The position numbers and the translations under genes were made by a program. Below are positions 44,117 to 51,925 of a stretch of DNA of 51,925 bases, one piece after another. How positions within the stretch are numbered: the stretch's first letter is position 1; each line of letters starts with the position of its first letter. Source of the stretch: Neisseria iguanae (lineage in GTDB: Bacteria > Pseudomonadota > Gammaproteobacteria > Burkholderiales > Neisseriaceae); assembly GCF_003013245.1 (NCBI RefSeq), contig NZ_PXYY01000007.1:1-51925 (forward strand), given 5' to 3'. The notes below the pieces were generated by a model that made no database searches, was not told the DNA's origin, and worked only from the letters and a program-made list of their open reading frames with translations.

Positions 44117-45847
44117 TTAATCCGGAAATTTCATGCCCATCAATTTGATGCTGCCGTCTTTATTCAATTCCTTAATAGTCAGCTCAAAGTTACCAATACT
44201 GACGCGGTCGCCTTCTACCCATTTAGTACTTTCCGAACGCAGCTCAAACAATTCGCTCAAGCTCAAGCTCTCTTCATTCGGCTGCAATTTCAAGCCGTAA
44301 GCCTTAGCCAAATCACCGGAACGGCTGACTGGATCGAATGAAAACTCGCCAAAATAATCGAAATTCAGCAACACGCTTTTATCGGTTTCGGTGAAGTAAT
44401 ACGCCATTTTTTCCACCTGCTCACCCGGCAGAATATACCAAGCGATGTCACCTCGTTTCAATTTGGTATCACTTTGCAGCTCAATTTTATGGCCGTCACG
44501 AATCAGTGCAAAACAACGGCGGTCGAAACTGGCAGAAATAGGAGCCACATCATCGGGATGCACGCCTTCCGCTTCTGATTCCGCCATCACCTTAAACGAT
44601 ATCATGCGCACTGCCTCTTTTTCTGCCAGCCAAATATCACGGCTGTCGTTCGGTTCAGGCTTCGGCGGCATGGCCACATTCAGCAGACGGGCCATCACCG
44701 GAATAGTCGTCCCCTGAATCAGCAAAGACAATACCACCACTGCAAACGCCACATCAAATAACGCCCGCGAATCGGGTACCCCCATAACCAAAGGCATCAT
44801 CGCCAGCGTAATCGGCACCGCCCCGCGCAAACCCAGCCAGCTGATATAAGCCTTTTCGCGCATGCTGTAATTAAACGGCCACAAGCCCGCAAACACGGCA
44901 ACCGGCCGCGCCGCCAACATCAAAAATGCCGCCAATACAACAGCCTCGGAACCACGCTCCAATACATTCGACGGCGTGACCAGCAAGCCCAAAACCACAA
45001 ACATCGTCGCCTGCGCCAACCATGCCAAACCGTCCATCACGCGCAAAACATGTTCAGTGGCGTGGTTGTGTTGATTGCCGACCAAAACACCGGCCAAATA
45101 CACTGCCAAAAATCCGCTGCCGCCAATCAAATTGGTAAACGAAAACACCAGCAAGCCGCCGGACACAATCATCAGCGCATACAGACCTTCCGGAAGATTC
45201 AGACGGCGTACCAGCTTGGCCAATAATTTGCCGCCGATAAAACCCATCAGCATGCCAAAACCGATTTGCAGCAGCAACATCCACAAAAACGACATCACAC
45301 CGCTTTCTTCCGGCTCCACTGCCATCGCAATCAAGGCAGTTACCAAGAAAATAGCCATCGGGTCGTTGGCACCCGATTCGATTTCCAGCGTTGCCTGCAC
45401 ACGCTCGTTCAAACGCACGCCGCTGTTGCGCAGCAGGCTGAATACCGCACCGGCATCAGTCGAACCGACAATCGCCGCCATCAGCAGACCAAACCGCCAA
45501 TCGACATCCAAATAAATCGTGGTAAAAATACCCAATAAGGCCACACTGGCAAACACACCCCACGTCGCCAATACCGCCGCCGGTTTCAAACCGATGCGGA
45601 AACTCTGCAAACGCGTGCGCAAACCACCGTCGAGCAAAATTACCGCCAAGGCAAGCTGACAGATGAAGTTGGCTGAAACGAAATTGTCAAACTCAATACC
45701 GCCTATCCCTTCCTCACCGGCCAAAATACCGACTGCCAGAAAAACCAACAGCAAAGGCATGCCCAACCGCGCCGAAAGTGTGGTGGAAACCACACTCAAA
45801 AACAGCAGCGCACCACCGAGCAGGAATAAGATATTCATCCAATCCAC
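44117..45847 (-). CDS. cvrA: CPA1-family cation/proton antiporter with regulatory domains (CvrA/NhaP2-type)
   Basis: About 576 residues. The N-terminal two-thirds is a CPA1 exchanger with about twelve spans; it includes VGSTDAGAVFSLLRNSGVRL and the acidic ESGANDPMAIFLVTA (about 155-169), the ion-binding Asn-Asp pair. A TrkA-C-like domain (about 395-480) and a C-terminal transporter-associated domain (about 490-576, SLSELFELRSESTKWVEGD) follow, as in CvrA/NhaP2 potassium/proton antiporters. The start deserves note: AAGGAGG at 45857-45863 is 9 bases before GTG 45847, while the ATG at 45856 touches it; GTG is chosen. The ATG at 45895 lacks such a signal. Confidence 0.9.
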   Translation of the reverse strand: MDWMNILFLLGGALLFLSVVSTTLSARLGMPLLLVFLAVGILAGEEGIGGIEFDNFVSANFICQLALAVILLDGGLRTRLQSFRIGLKPAAVLATWGVFASVALLGIFTTIYLDVDWRFGLLMAAIVGSTDAGAVFSLLRNSGVRLNERVQATLEIESGANDPMAIFLVTALIAMAVEPEESGVMSFLWMLLLQIGFGMLMGFIGGKLLAKLVRRLNLPEGLYALMIVSGGLLVFSFTNLIGGSGFLAVYLAGVLVGNQHNHATEHVLRVMDGLAWLAQATMFVVLGLLVTPSNVLERGSEAVVLAAFLMLAARPVAVFAGLWPFNYSMREKAYISWLGLRGAVPITLAMMPLVMGVPDSRALFDVAFAVVVLSLLIQGTTIPVMARLLNVAMPPKPEPNDSRDIWLAEKEAVRMISFKVMAESEAEGVHPDDVAPISASFDRRCFALIRDGHKIELQSDTKLKRGDIAWYILPGEQVEKMAYYFTETDKSVLLNFDYFGEFSFDPVSRSGDLAKAYGLKLQPNEESLSLSELFELRSESTKWVEGDRVSIGNFELTIKELNKDGSIKLMGMKFPD

Positions 45848-46165
45848 GTTTTTCATCCTCCTTATCTGCTGATGATTGATGGGAAAAACGGCCACTTATC
45901 ACGCTTCAAGCACCGATTGCCCAAGATTTTAACATATCTGCACTCATGCAAATTAGTAACTGTTTAATAATCTTTTCTTTAATTTAATTTAATTAAAGGC
46001 CGTCTGAAACATAAAACCCGTATAATTTTTCAGATATAATGTCGGGTTCCGCCGACGGTTGCTTTTTTGTTAGCCCAAAGCTTTTCAGCAAACCGATGTG
46101 AGTGGAAAATCATGACTTTTTCTTGATTCATGACTTTTTCTTCTATAAGTTAGGAACCATTCAAA
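45848..46165. other. Divergent gap with DUS, candidate promoter and an 18-bp tandem repeat
   Basis: A DUS lies at about 45997-46008. TATAAT at about 46035-46040 may serve the YedI gene. GTCGG/CCGAC (about 46042-46059) followed by TTTTTT could be an attenuator-like hairpin. The unit TCATGACTTTTTCTTGAT is repeated in tandem at 46110-46127 and 46128-46145 (the last three bases differ), close before the gene. Confidence 0.5.
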
Positions 46166-47038
46166 ATGGCTTTTGCTTCTCTTTTCACCCTGTTTGACGA
46201 CATTACCGCCGTATTGGACGACGTGGCCTTAATGACCAAAATGGCCGCCAAGAAAACGGCCGGCGTCGTCGGCGATGATTTGGCTTTAAATGCCAACCAA
46301 GTCACCGGTGCTTCTGCCGAACTCGAATTACCGATTGTCTGGGCAGTAGCCAAAGGTTCGTTGGTTAACAAAGTTATTTTGGTACCGGCGGCATTATTGC
46401 TGTCTGTTTTTTTACCTGCCGCAATTACGCCTTTACTGATGGTCGGCGGCGCATATTTGTGTTTTGAAGGCGTGGAAAAACTGCTGCACAAGTTTTTCCA
46501 CGCAAACGACAACGTTAATGAAGTAACTCACACCGGCGACGAAATCTTCGATGAAAAAGCCAAAGTCACCGGTGCCGTCCGTACCGACTTCATCTTATCG
46601 GCCGAAATCATCATCATTGCCTTGGGCGTAGTGGGTGCTTACGGCCCGCTGACCAAATCCTTAGTGATGTCTGCCATCGGCATCGGCATGACCGTGGTTG
46701 TGTATGGCATGGTTGCCATCATCGTGAAGCTTGATGACTTAGGTTTGCACCTAATCGAAAAAGGCAGCAGTGCGGCCAAAGCCTTTGGCCGCGGCATTAT
46801 CGCCTTCATGCCGTGGTTTATGCGCGGTTTGAGCGTAGCCGGCACTTTGGCGATGTTTTTGGTCGGCGGCGGCATCATCACCCACAACTTCAGCCCGGTA
46901 CATGATTTCCTGCACGCCCATCACTGGGACACCGGCCTGATGGCGCAAACGGCCAACTTGGCGGTCGGCGTCATTACAGGCGCATTCGTTTGTGCCGTGG
47001 CGTTGCCTTTGATGAAAGTATTCCGTAAAAAACATTGA
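46166..47038 (+). CDS. YedI/DUF808-family membrane protein
   Basis: 290 residues with about six to seven membrane spans. The N-terminus (FASLFTLFDDITAVLDDVAL) and GVVGDDLALNANQVTG (about 34-49) are the hallmark of the DUF808/YedI family, as are AYLCFEGVEKLLHKF (about 96-110) and VRTDFILSAEIIIIALGVV (about 136-154). The function of the family is unknown. TTAGGAACC sits before the ATG. A tandem 18-bp repeat lies just upstream. Confidence 0.9.
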   Translation: MAFASLFTLFDDITAVLDDVALMTKMAAKKTAGVVGDDLALNANQVTGASAELELPIVWAVAKGSLVNKVILVPAALLLSVFLPAAITPLLMVGGAYLCFEGVEKLLHKFFHANDNVNEVTHTGDEIFDEKAKVTGAVRTDFILSAEIIIIALGVVGAYGPLTKSLVMSAIGIGMTVVVYGMVAIIVKLDDLGLHLIEKGSSAAKAFGRGIIAFMPWFMRGLSVAGTLAMFLVGGGIITHNFSPVHDFLHAHHWDTGLMAQTANLAVGVITGAFVCAVALPLMKVFRKKH

Positions 47039-47088
47039 TTCAGTGCCGACAGGCCGTCTGAAATCATATGATTTCACTGTAAACAACG

Positions 47089-47122
47089 AGGCCGTCTGAA
47101 ACCTGACCCCTTCAGACGGCCT
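47089..47122. terminator. DUS-pair terminator between yedI and lnt
   Basis: AGGCCGTCTGAA, a loop CCTGACCCC-like spacer and TTCAGACGGCCT, then ACTTTTTTT. Another single DUS lies at about 47051. Confidence 0.75.
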
Positions 47123-47145
47123 ACTTTTTTTATTCACTTTAAAGT

Positions 47146-48705
47146 ATGAAGATTCTCCGCAGACTCGAAGCATATTGGCAAAAACCCCTGCTCTACTGGC
47201 CGCTGGTCATCGTGATTGCCACCGCCACGCCGCTCACCTTTGCCCCTTATTACCATTTCTGGCTGATGCCGCTGCTGTTTGGCGCGCTCATCCGCCTGAT
47301 TGAGTTGCGCCCGAGCGTAACTGCTGCGACTGCTTATGTATTCGGCTTTTTTGCCTACCTGTCACAGTTTTACTGGATTCATACGGCCTTACACAATGTT
47401 TCCGGCCTGCCAAACCTTTATGCCATTCCCATGACCGTATTACTGCCGGCATTTTTGGCGCTCTACCCTACCCTATGTTTTTGGTTGTGGAAAAAATTTC
47501 ACTTTCCGCGCTGGATTAAAGTCGGCATTGCCCTGCCGGTTTTATGGACACTGACCGAATTCGCCCGCGAACGCTTCCTCACCGGCTTCGGCTGGGGCGC
47601 ATTAGGTTATTCGCAAATCACCAAAGCCAGCCCCTTGGCCGGTTTTGCGCCCGTCGGCGGCATTCACTTGGTCACCTTAGCCACCGCCTGCATCGGCGCA
47701 TGGCTGGTTTTGTTGGTGGACAACGCGGGGCGTCTGAAAAACCGCCTGTTGCCTTTGTGTTGCGGCGTGGCTTTATGCACCGTCGGCTACATTGCCCAAG
47801 AAACCGAATTTACCGAACCGGACGGCAGTACCAACACTGTCGCCCTGCTGCAAGGCAATATTGAGCAACGCATCAAATGGCAAGAAGACCAAATCGTCCC
47901 GACCATTCAAAAATATTACGAGCAACTCAGCAAAACCCGTGCCGACATCGTGATTTTGCCGGAAACCGCCATTCCGGAAATGCGCCAAGCCTTGCCTGAG
48001 AATGTGTTGAACGCATTTGCTGCCCAAGCACAAAGCAACGGCAGCGCGCTGGCTTTGGGCATCACCCAATACACACATGACGGCAACGGCTATGAAAACG
48101 CCGTGATTAACTTAACCAACTACAACAACACCACCGCCAAAGAAATCCCGTATTACACCAAAAACCATCTGGTACCGTTTGGCGAATACAAACCTTTGCC
48201 TGCCATCACCAATGTACTTTACCGCATGATGAACATGCCGCTGGCCGATTTCCGCAAAGGAGGCGAAGGCCAAGCACCTTTGGTGATGAAGGACCAGCGC
48301 GTTGCATTTAATATCTGCTACGAAGACGGCTTCGGCGACGAATTAATCGCCACCGCCCGCCAATCCACACTGCTGGCCAACGTCAGCAATATGGCATGGT
48401 ATGGCGATTCCAACGCCATGTATCAGCAGCTGCAGCAATCCCAAGCACGCGCAATGGAATTGGGGCGTTATATGGTGCGCGCCACCAATACCGGCGCCAC
48501 CGCCATTATTTCCCCCAAAGGCAGCATCATCAGCGAAACCGAAGCCAATACCGAAACCGTACTGACCGGCCATATCAAAGGCTATACTGGCGAAACGCCC
48601 TATATGAAAATGGGCGGTTCGTGGTGGCTGATTGGTCTATTGGCCGTGATTGCAGCCGTGTTGTTTATATTGCGGCGCAAACCGGAATCATCTATTGAAA
48701 TGTAA
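47146..48705 (+). CDS. lnt: Apolipoprotein N-acyltransferase
   Basis: 519 residues. An N-terminal part with about six membrane spans is followed by a periplasmic nitrilase-like domain (about 225-480) and one last span before the basic end (LRRKPESSIEM). The catalytic Glu-Lys-Cys are in VILPETAIPE, KNHLVPFGEYKPLP and ICYEDGFG. It adds the third acyl chain to lipoproteins, such as the several predicted in this window. Its start follows a DUS terminator by about 20 bases, without a strong ribosome-binding site. Confidence 0.96.
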   Translation: MKILRRLEAYWQKPLLYWPLVIVIATATPLTFAPYYHFWLMPLLFGALIRLIELRPSVTAATAYVFGFFAYLSQFYWIHTALHNVSGLPNLYAIPMTVLLPAFLALYPTLCFWLWKKFHFPRWIKVGIALPVLWTLTEFARERFLTGFGWGALGYSQITKASPLAGFAPVGGIHLVTLATACIGAWLVLLVDNAGRLKNRLLPLCCGVALCTVGYIAQETEFTEPDGSTNTVALLQGNIEQRIKWQEDQIVPTIQKYYEQLSKTRADIVILPETAIPEMRQALPENVLNAFAAQAQSNGSALALGITQYTHDGNGYENAVINLTNYNNTTAKEIPYYTKNHLVPFGEYKPLPAITNVLYRMMNMPLADFRKGGEGQAPLVMKDQRVAFNICYEDGFGDELIATARQSTLLANVSNMAWYGDSNAMYQQLQQSQARAMELGRYMVRATNTGATAIISPKGSIISETEANTETVLTGHIKGYTGETPYMKMGGSWWLIGLLAVIAAVLFILRRKPESSIEM

Positions 48706-49058
48706 AATATACCCTATGATTCCTTTCCTGATAAAACAGGCCGTCTGAATATTTCAGACGGCCTTATCTTCATATTTAAATGACACTTTCCCATTGCAAG
48801 TTTATGCAAAACTTACCTACAAAATTTACATTCATTACTGTTTGTATTATAATCATCTCATTTCCCAGCAAACCACTCGAATATTAAAAATCAATGGACC
48901 TTGAAAATCTACAAAATTTAACCTATCAAATGTAGAATATTTACCGAAAAAAGAGTAGAAATAGCCATAACAGACAGACAATGCTATACTTATCTATATA
49001 CGCACACAAAATCAGGCCGTCTGAAAACAAGCGGCCGCAGAAAAGGAAAAATCCACTT
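48706..49058. other. rpoH upstream region
   Basis: An inverted DUS pair (48738-48766) ends the lnt transcript. The middle is AT-rich with no gene. An extended -10 box TGCTATACT (48982-48990) lies 68 bases before the rpoH start, and a DUS overlaps the leader (about 49014-49025). Confidence 0.5.
48738..48766. terminator. DUS-pair terminator after lnt
   Basis: AGGCCGTCTGAA, a short AT spacer and TTCAGACGGCCTTA form a compact hairpin 33 bases past the lnt stop. Confidence 0.75.
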
Positions 49059-49922
49059 ATGAATAACGCTTTTGCATTACCAGTCATCCACAGCGGTAAC
49101 GGTAGCTTGGAGCAATACATTCATACCGTTAACAATATTCCGATGCTGACTGCCGAAGAAGAAAACAACTTGGCAGAACGCCAACTCAAAGGCGACATCG
49201 AAGCCGCCAAAAAACTCATTCTTTCCCACCTGCGTGTGGTCGTATCCATCGCACGCGGTTACGACGGCTACGGTCTCAATCAAGCCGACTTGATTCAAGA
49301 AGGCAACATCGGCCTGATGAAAGCCGTCAAACGCTACGAGCCGAGCCGCGGCGCACGCCTGTTTTCCTTTGCCGTGCATTGGATTAAAGCCGAAATCCAC
49401 GAATTTATTCTCCGCAACTGGCGGTTGGTGCGCGTAGCCACTACCAAGCCGCAACGCAAACTGTTTTTCAACCTGCGCAGCATGCGTAAAAGCCTGAATG
49501 CCCTGTCGCCTAAAGAAGCGCAAGACATCGCCGATGATTTGGGCGTAAAACTTTCCGAAGTATTGGAAATGGAACAGCGCATGACCGGCCACGACATCGG
49601 TATCTTGGCCGATAGCAACGACGATGAAGACAATTTCGCCCCGATTGACTGGCTGGCCGACAATGAAACCGAGCCGACCCAGCAAATCGCCAAACAAGCC
49701 CGTTACACGCTGCAAACCGACGGCCTGCAAAACGCCTTAGCGCAACTCGACGACCGCAGCCGACACATTGTCGAAAGCCGCTGGTTGCAAGACGACGGCG
49801 GACTGACCTTGCATGAGCTGTCCGCCGAATACGGCGTATCAGCCGAACGCATCCGTCAAATCGAAACCAAAGCCATGCAGAAATTACGCAGCTTTTTGGC
49901 CGAAGAAGCCGAAGCAGTTTAA
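49059..49922 (+). CDS. rpoH: Heat-shock sigma factor RpoH (sigma-32)
   Basis: 287 residues from the ATG at 49059, which has AAAAGGAAAA upstream. Region 2 is DLIQEGNIGLMKAVKRYEPS (about 78-97) with the -10-binding RLFSFAVHWIKAEIHEFILR (about 100-119). The RpoH box QRKLFFNLR at 132-140, found only in sigma-32 proteins, sets it apart from RpoD and RpoS. Region 4 ends with ELSAEYGVSAERIRQIETKA. It directs RNA polymerase to heat-shock promoters. The ATG at 48981 would add 26 residues unlike any sigma factor. Confidence 0.97.
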   Translation: MNNAFALPVIHSGNGSLEQYIHTVNNIPMLTAEEENNLAERQLKGDIEAAKKLILSHLRVVVSIARGYDGYGLNQADLIQEGNIGLMKAVKRYEPSRGARLFSFAVHWIKAEIHEFILRNWRLVRVATTKPQRKLFFNLRSMRKSLNALSPKEAQDIADDLGVKLSEVLEMEQRMTGHDIGILADSNDDEDNFAPIDWLADNETEPTQQIAKQARYTLQTDGLQNALAQLDDRSRHIVESRWLQDDGGLTLHELSAEYGVSAERIRQIETKAMQKLRSFLAEEAEAV

Positions 49923-50007
49923 TCTCCAAACCCAAAATCCCGTGAGTCCGCATTTCAAATGCAACACTTAGTTGTTCCCGATTGTACCGCTTTCAGAAAC
50001 AAATTAA

Positions 50008-50035
50008 CCGGAGAGTCATAATCCGGCATTTTTTT
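50008..50035 (+). terminator. Rho-independent terminator downstream of rpoH
   Basis: CCGGA, a 9-base loop and TCCGG, then CATTTTTTT. It is about 86 bases after the rpoH stop. Confidence 0.7.
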
Positions 50036-50311
50036 CCGACGGCGGTCGCTTTTGCCTTCTCCGCTTCGCTATGTTTCTGCACCTGCCGGCAGCAGTATGT
50101 TCCGTTGGCGCTGTGGCCCGCGGCTGAGGGTGGATTTGTGGCAGCCTATGGTTTGTGCGGTTTGGCCGAAGGTTTGGTTGCGGTGCAGTATCTTTGCTCT
50201 AAGGTCGGTTGTGTGTGGCTGATATGCAATCTTTCTTGTCGGGAAAGGCAGTATGCTGCCGCATACTGACCTTTTTCTGTTGTCAAAAGTTGTACTTGCT
50301 ATGCGAATCTG

Positions 50312-50340
50312 CGGCCGTCTGAAATTTCAGACGGCCTTTT
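50312..50340. terminator. DUS-pair terminator upstream of hemA
   Basis: GGCCGTCTGAAATTTCAGACGGCC is a perfect palindrome followed by TTTTTTC. Confidence 0.75.
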
Positions 50341-50443
50341 TTCTTTTTTTTTTAATCAGTTAGGTAAATTATTTTCCGTTAAATTTTGACAATCAGACAC
50401 ATTGCATAAGCCGCAAAACATTCTTTTCAAAGCCAATTTACGC

Positions 50444-50449
50444 TATAAT
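50444..50449 (+). promoter_or_regulatory. Candidate hemA -10 box
   Basis: Perfect TATAAT 39 bases before the hemA ATG. The -35 position (about 50421-50426, TTCTTT) is a weak match. Confidence 0.45.
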
Positions 50450-50488
50450 TACGCCTTCACGCAGACTACCCTATTCTTAAATATTCCC

Positions 50489-51742
50489 ATGCAACTTACC
50501 GCCGTCGGACTCAACCATCAAACTGCGCCTTTGAGCATACGCGAAAAGCTGGCTTTTGCTGCGGCGAGCCTGCCTGAAGCAGTGCACAGTCTGTCCAGCA
50601 GCGATGCAGCCAAAGAAGCGGTAATTTTATCCACCTGCAACCGCACCGAGCTTTATTGCATCGGCTACACCGAAGAAATCATTGAATGGCTGGCGAAATA
50701 TCATGATTTGCCCACCGATGAAATCCGGCCCTATCTTTACACTTTCGACAGCCACGAAACCGTGCGCCATGCCTTCCGCGTCGCCTGCGGTTTGGATTCC
50801 ATGGTTTTGGGCGAGCCGCAAATTCTTGGACAAATCAAAGATGCCGTTCGCATCGCTCAAGAACAAGGGAGTATCAATGGCAACTTAAATATCTTATTCC
50901 AAAAGACTTTTGCCGTGGCCAAAGAAGTGCGCACTGATACTGCCGTGGGCGAAAATTCAGTGTCAATGGCTTCCGCTTCGGTGAAAATGGCCGAACAGAT
51001 TTTCCCCGACATCGCCGATTTGAATATTTTGTTTATCGGCGCAGGTGAAATGATTGAATTGGTGGCCACTTATTTTGCCGCTAAAAATCCGCGCCTGATT
51101 ACCGTTGCCAACCGTACCCTTCCGCGTGCGCAGGAATTGTGTGACAAACTCAGCGTCAATGCCGAGCCGTGCCTGTTGAGCCAATTGCCCGACATCATGC
51201 ACGAATATGATGTGATTGTGTCGTCCACCGCCAGCCCATTGCCGATTGTCGGCAAAGGTATGGTTGAGCGTGCGTTAAAAAAGCGCCACCACATGCCCGT
51301 GTTCATGCTCGACTTGGCCGTGCCGCGCGACATCGAAGAAGAAGTCGGCGAATTAAACGATGCTTATCTCTACACTGTTGACGATATGCATGACATTGTC
51401 CGAAGCGGTAAAGAAGCGCGTCAAAAAGCCGCCGCTTCCGCCGAAGCCATGGTAGAAGAAAAAGTCGGCGAATTTGTCGAATGGCAGAAAAGCCGCCAAA
51501 GCGTGCCGCTGATTCGCGCCTTGCGTGATGAAGGCGAACGCGCCCGCCGTCAGGTATTGGAAAATGCCATGAAGCAATTAGCCAAGGGCGCATCCGCCGA
51601 AGAAGTGTTGGAACGCCTGTCTATCCAGCTGACCAATAAACTGCTTCACTCACCGACCCGCGCTTTGAACAAAGCCGGTTCGTCCGACAGCGGTATCATC
51701 GACACCGTTGCCCAAATCTATCATTTGGATAATCACGAATAA
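50489..51742 (+). CDS. hemA: Glutamyl-tRNA reductase
   Basis: 417 residues from the ATG at 50489 (MQLTAVGLNHQTAPLSIREK). The catalytic Cys50 is in STCNRTELYC. GLDSMVLGEPQILGQIKDAV (about 108-127) recognises the substrate. The NADPH fold has LFIGAGEMIEL (about 180-190) and VANRTLPRAQEL, and the C-terminal dimerisation helix ends the protein. It starts tetrapyrrole synthesis by reducing Glu-tRNA to glutamate-1-semialdehyde. The frame is open from 50402, but these 29 extra residues overlap the promoter. Confidence 0.97.
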   Translation: MQLTAVGLNHQTAPLSIREKLAFAAASLPEAVHSLSSSDAAKEAVILSTCNRTELYCIGYTEEIIEWLAKYHDLPTDEIRPYLYTFDSHETVRHAFRVACGLDSMVLGEPQILGQIKDAVRIAQEQGSINGNLNILFQKTFAVAKEVRTDTAVGENSVSMASASVKMAEQIFPDIADLNILFIGAGEMIELVATYFAAKNPRLITVANRTLPRAQELCDKLSVNAEPCLLSQLPDIMHEYDVIVSSTASPLPIVGKGMVERALKKRHHMPVFMLDLAVPRDIEEEVGELNDAYLYTVDDMHDIVRSGKEARQKAAASAEAMVEEKVGEFVEWQKSRQSVPLIRALRDEGERARRQVLENAMKQLAKGASAEEVLERLSIQLTNKLLHSPTRALNKAGSSDSGIIDTVAQIYHLDNHE

Positions 51743-51759
51743 ACCGAATAATAAAGGCC

Positions 51760-51925
51760 GAGACCTTTACAAAACCCAACCCATAATCAAAAAAAGCGTA
51801 CTTAGGTGACTAACGTACGCTTTTTTTCAATATTAAATGCCCCATAATTACCTATGATTCCCTATTTTGGAACATATCCCCCCCCTTTTTCAGACAGCAG
51901 CAGGCACACGGAGCCTGTTGGCAGC
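51760..51925 (-). mobile_element. IS5-family element, 3' end (continues past the window)
   Basis: It begins with the terminus GAGACCTTTACAAAACCC (51760-51777). A strong hairpin AAAAGCGTAC/GTACGCTTTT (51789-51828) follows, corresponding in place to the hairpin near the left end of IS1106-like elements, then the transposase stop. The same terminus type is seen, inverted, at 406-423. Transposase is read leftward. Confidence 0.78.
51890..51925 (-). CDS. IS5-family transposase, last 11 codons
   Basis: On the minus strand the frame reads AANRLRVPAAV followed by TGA. This matches the recalled end of neisserial IS1106/IS5 transposases (AANRLSAPAA). The rest lies outside the window, so integrity is unknown. 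Confidence 0.65.
   Translation of the reverse strand, partial: AANRLRVPAAV

Larger units (their letters stand above)
49923..50488. other. 566-base gap between rpoH and hemA
   Basis: It contains a terminator (50008-50035), a DUS pair terminator (50312-50340) and a hemA promoter candidate (50444-50449). Between them, 50040-50300 has a 95-codon frame with odd composition that I do not accept as a gene, and a small palindrome CAGTATGctgcCGCATACTG-like sequence near 50250. ATTTCAAATGCAACACTTAG at about 49953-49972 may be an IS30-type end, but this is not secure. Confidence 0.4.

Noticed and set aside
49953-49975. Possible IS30-type terminus after rpoH
   Set aside because: The sequence only faintly recalls a neisserial IS30 end and no transposase trace follows.
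49982-50269. 95-codon open frame after rpoH
   Set aside because: It begins before a terminator hairpin and runs through it, has low-complexity hydrophobic and Cys-rich content, and has no ribosome-binding site or family resemblance.
51878-51885. Run of eight C, possible phase-variation tract
   Set aside because: It lies in the non-coding end of the IS element just after the transposase stop, with no gene or promoter it could switch.

Overview
The window is about 52 kb of chromosome from a Neisseria species. The evidence is dozens of copies of the DNA uptake sequence core GCCGTCTGAA, mostly in the AGGCCGTCTGAA (AG-DUS) form, which often pair head to head as terminators. Gene content and order are also neisserial: mreBCD-mrdA-rodA, gatCAB, the aniS-HTH-glnD block, a ComP-type pilin and dRS3-type repeats. 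The prevalence of AGGCCGTCTGAA over ATGCCGTCTGAA points to a commensal rather than to meningococcus or gonococcus; the species cannot be fixed from the sequence alone.

Layout. 1-2.3 kb is accessory: the 5' part of a decayed IS5-family transposase, whose terminal sequence runs into an adenine methyltransferase gene, then an ICMT-like membrane methyltransferase. 2.4-8.7 kb (minus) is the rod-shape operon mreB-mreC-mreD-mrdA-rodA followed by a MarC-family gene. 8.9-14.5 kb carries gatC, gatA and gatB; between gatA and gatB sits a degraded DpnII-type restriction-modification system (intact-looking Dam-type methylase, internally deleted second methylase, frameshifted endonuclease). 14.7-17.8 kb holds an FNR-controlled small RNA (AniS/FnrS type), a small HTH regulator and glnD. 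18-26 kb (minus) holds an FkpA/Mip lipoprotein, holC, an RlmL-type 23S rRNA methylase bracketed by two copies of an IS-derived miniature element, a FixH-like protein, a MutT-family gene, acpS, pdxJ, recO and an alpha/beta hydrolase with a probable Cys nucleophile.

26.1-27.8 kb, which looks empty at first, is a decayed type I-C CRISPR gene, cas8c (csd1), broken by stops, frameshifts and a roughly 0.2-kb TA-flanked repeat element. No CRISPR array or other intact cas gene is visible. 27.8-32.5 kb (minus) is a macA-macB-outer-membrane-channel efflux operon.

32.8-34.9 kb is the most unusual part. It carries a type IV pilin gene, a ComP homologue (the DNA-uptake-sequence receptor) and a His-rich MliC-like lipoprotein, arranged around a perfect 155-bp inverted repeat. 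Inverting the segment between the repeats would move comP to the other strand and keep it intact. The ComP homologue has Arg instead of Glu at mature position +5. A pilin-gene fragment lies inside the segment.

35.2-51.7 kb is housekeeping: corC, ybeY, hemC, nth, a DegP/DegQ protease, an NhaC-type antiporter, a decayed IS481 transposase, nagZ, a CvrA/NhaP2-type antiporter, a YedI/DUF808 protein, lnt, rpoH and hemA. The window ends in the 3' end of another IS5-family element whose terminus resembles that of the element at the left edge.

The functional themes are cell-shape and envelope biogenesis, tRNA-Gln/Asn amidation, tetrapyrrole synthesis, stress response, DNA uptake by transformation, and remains of two DNA-defence systems (type I-C CRISPR and DpnII-type R-M) in the same 16 kb.
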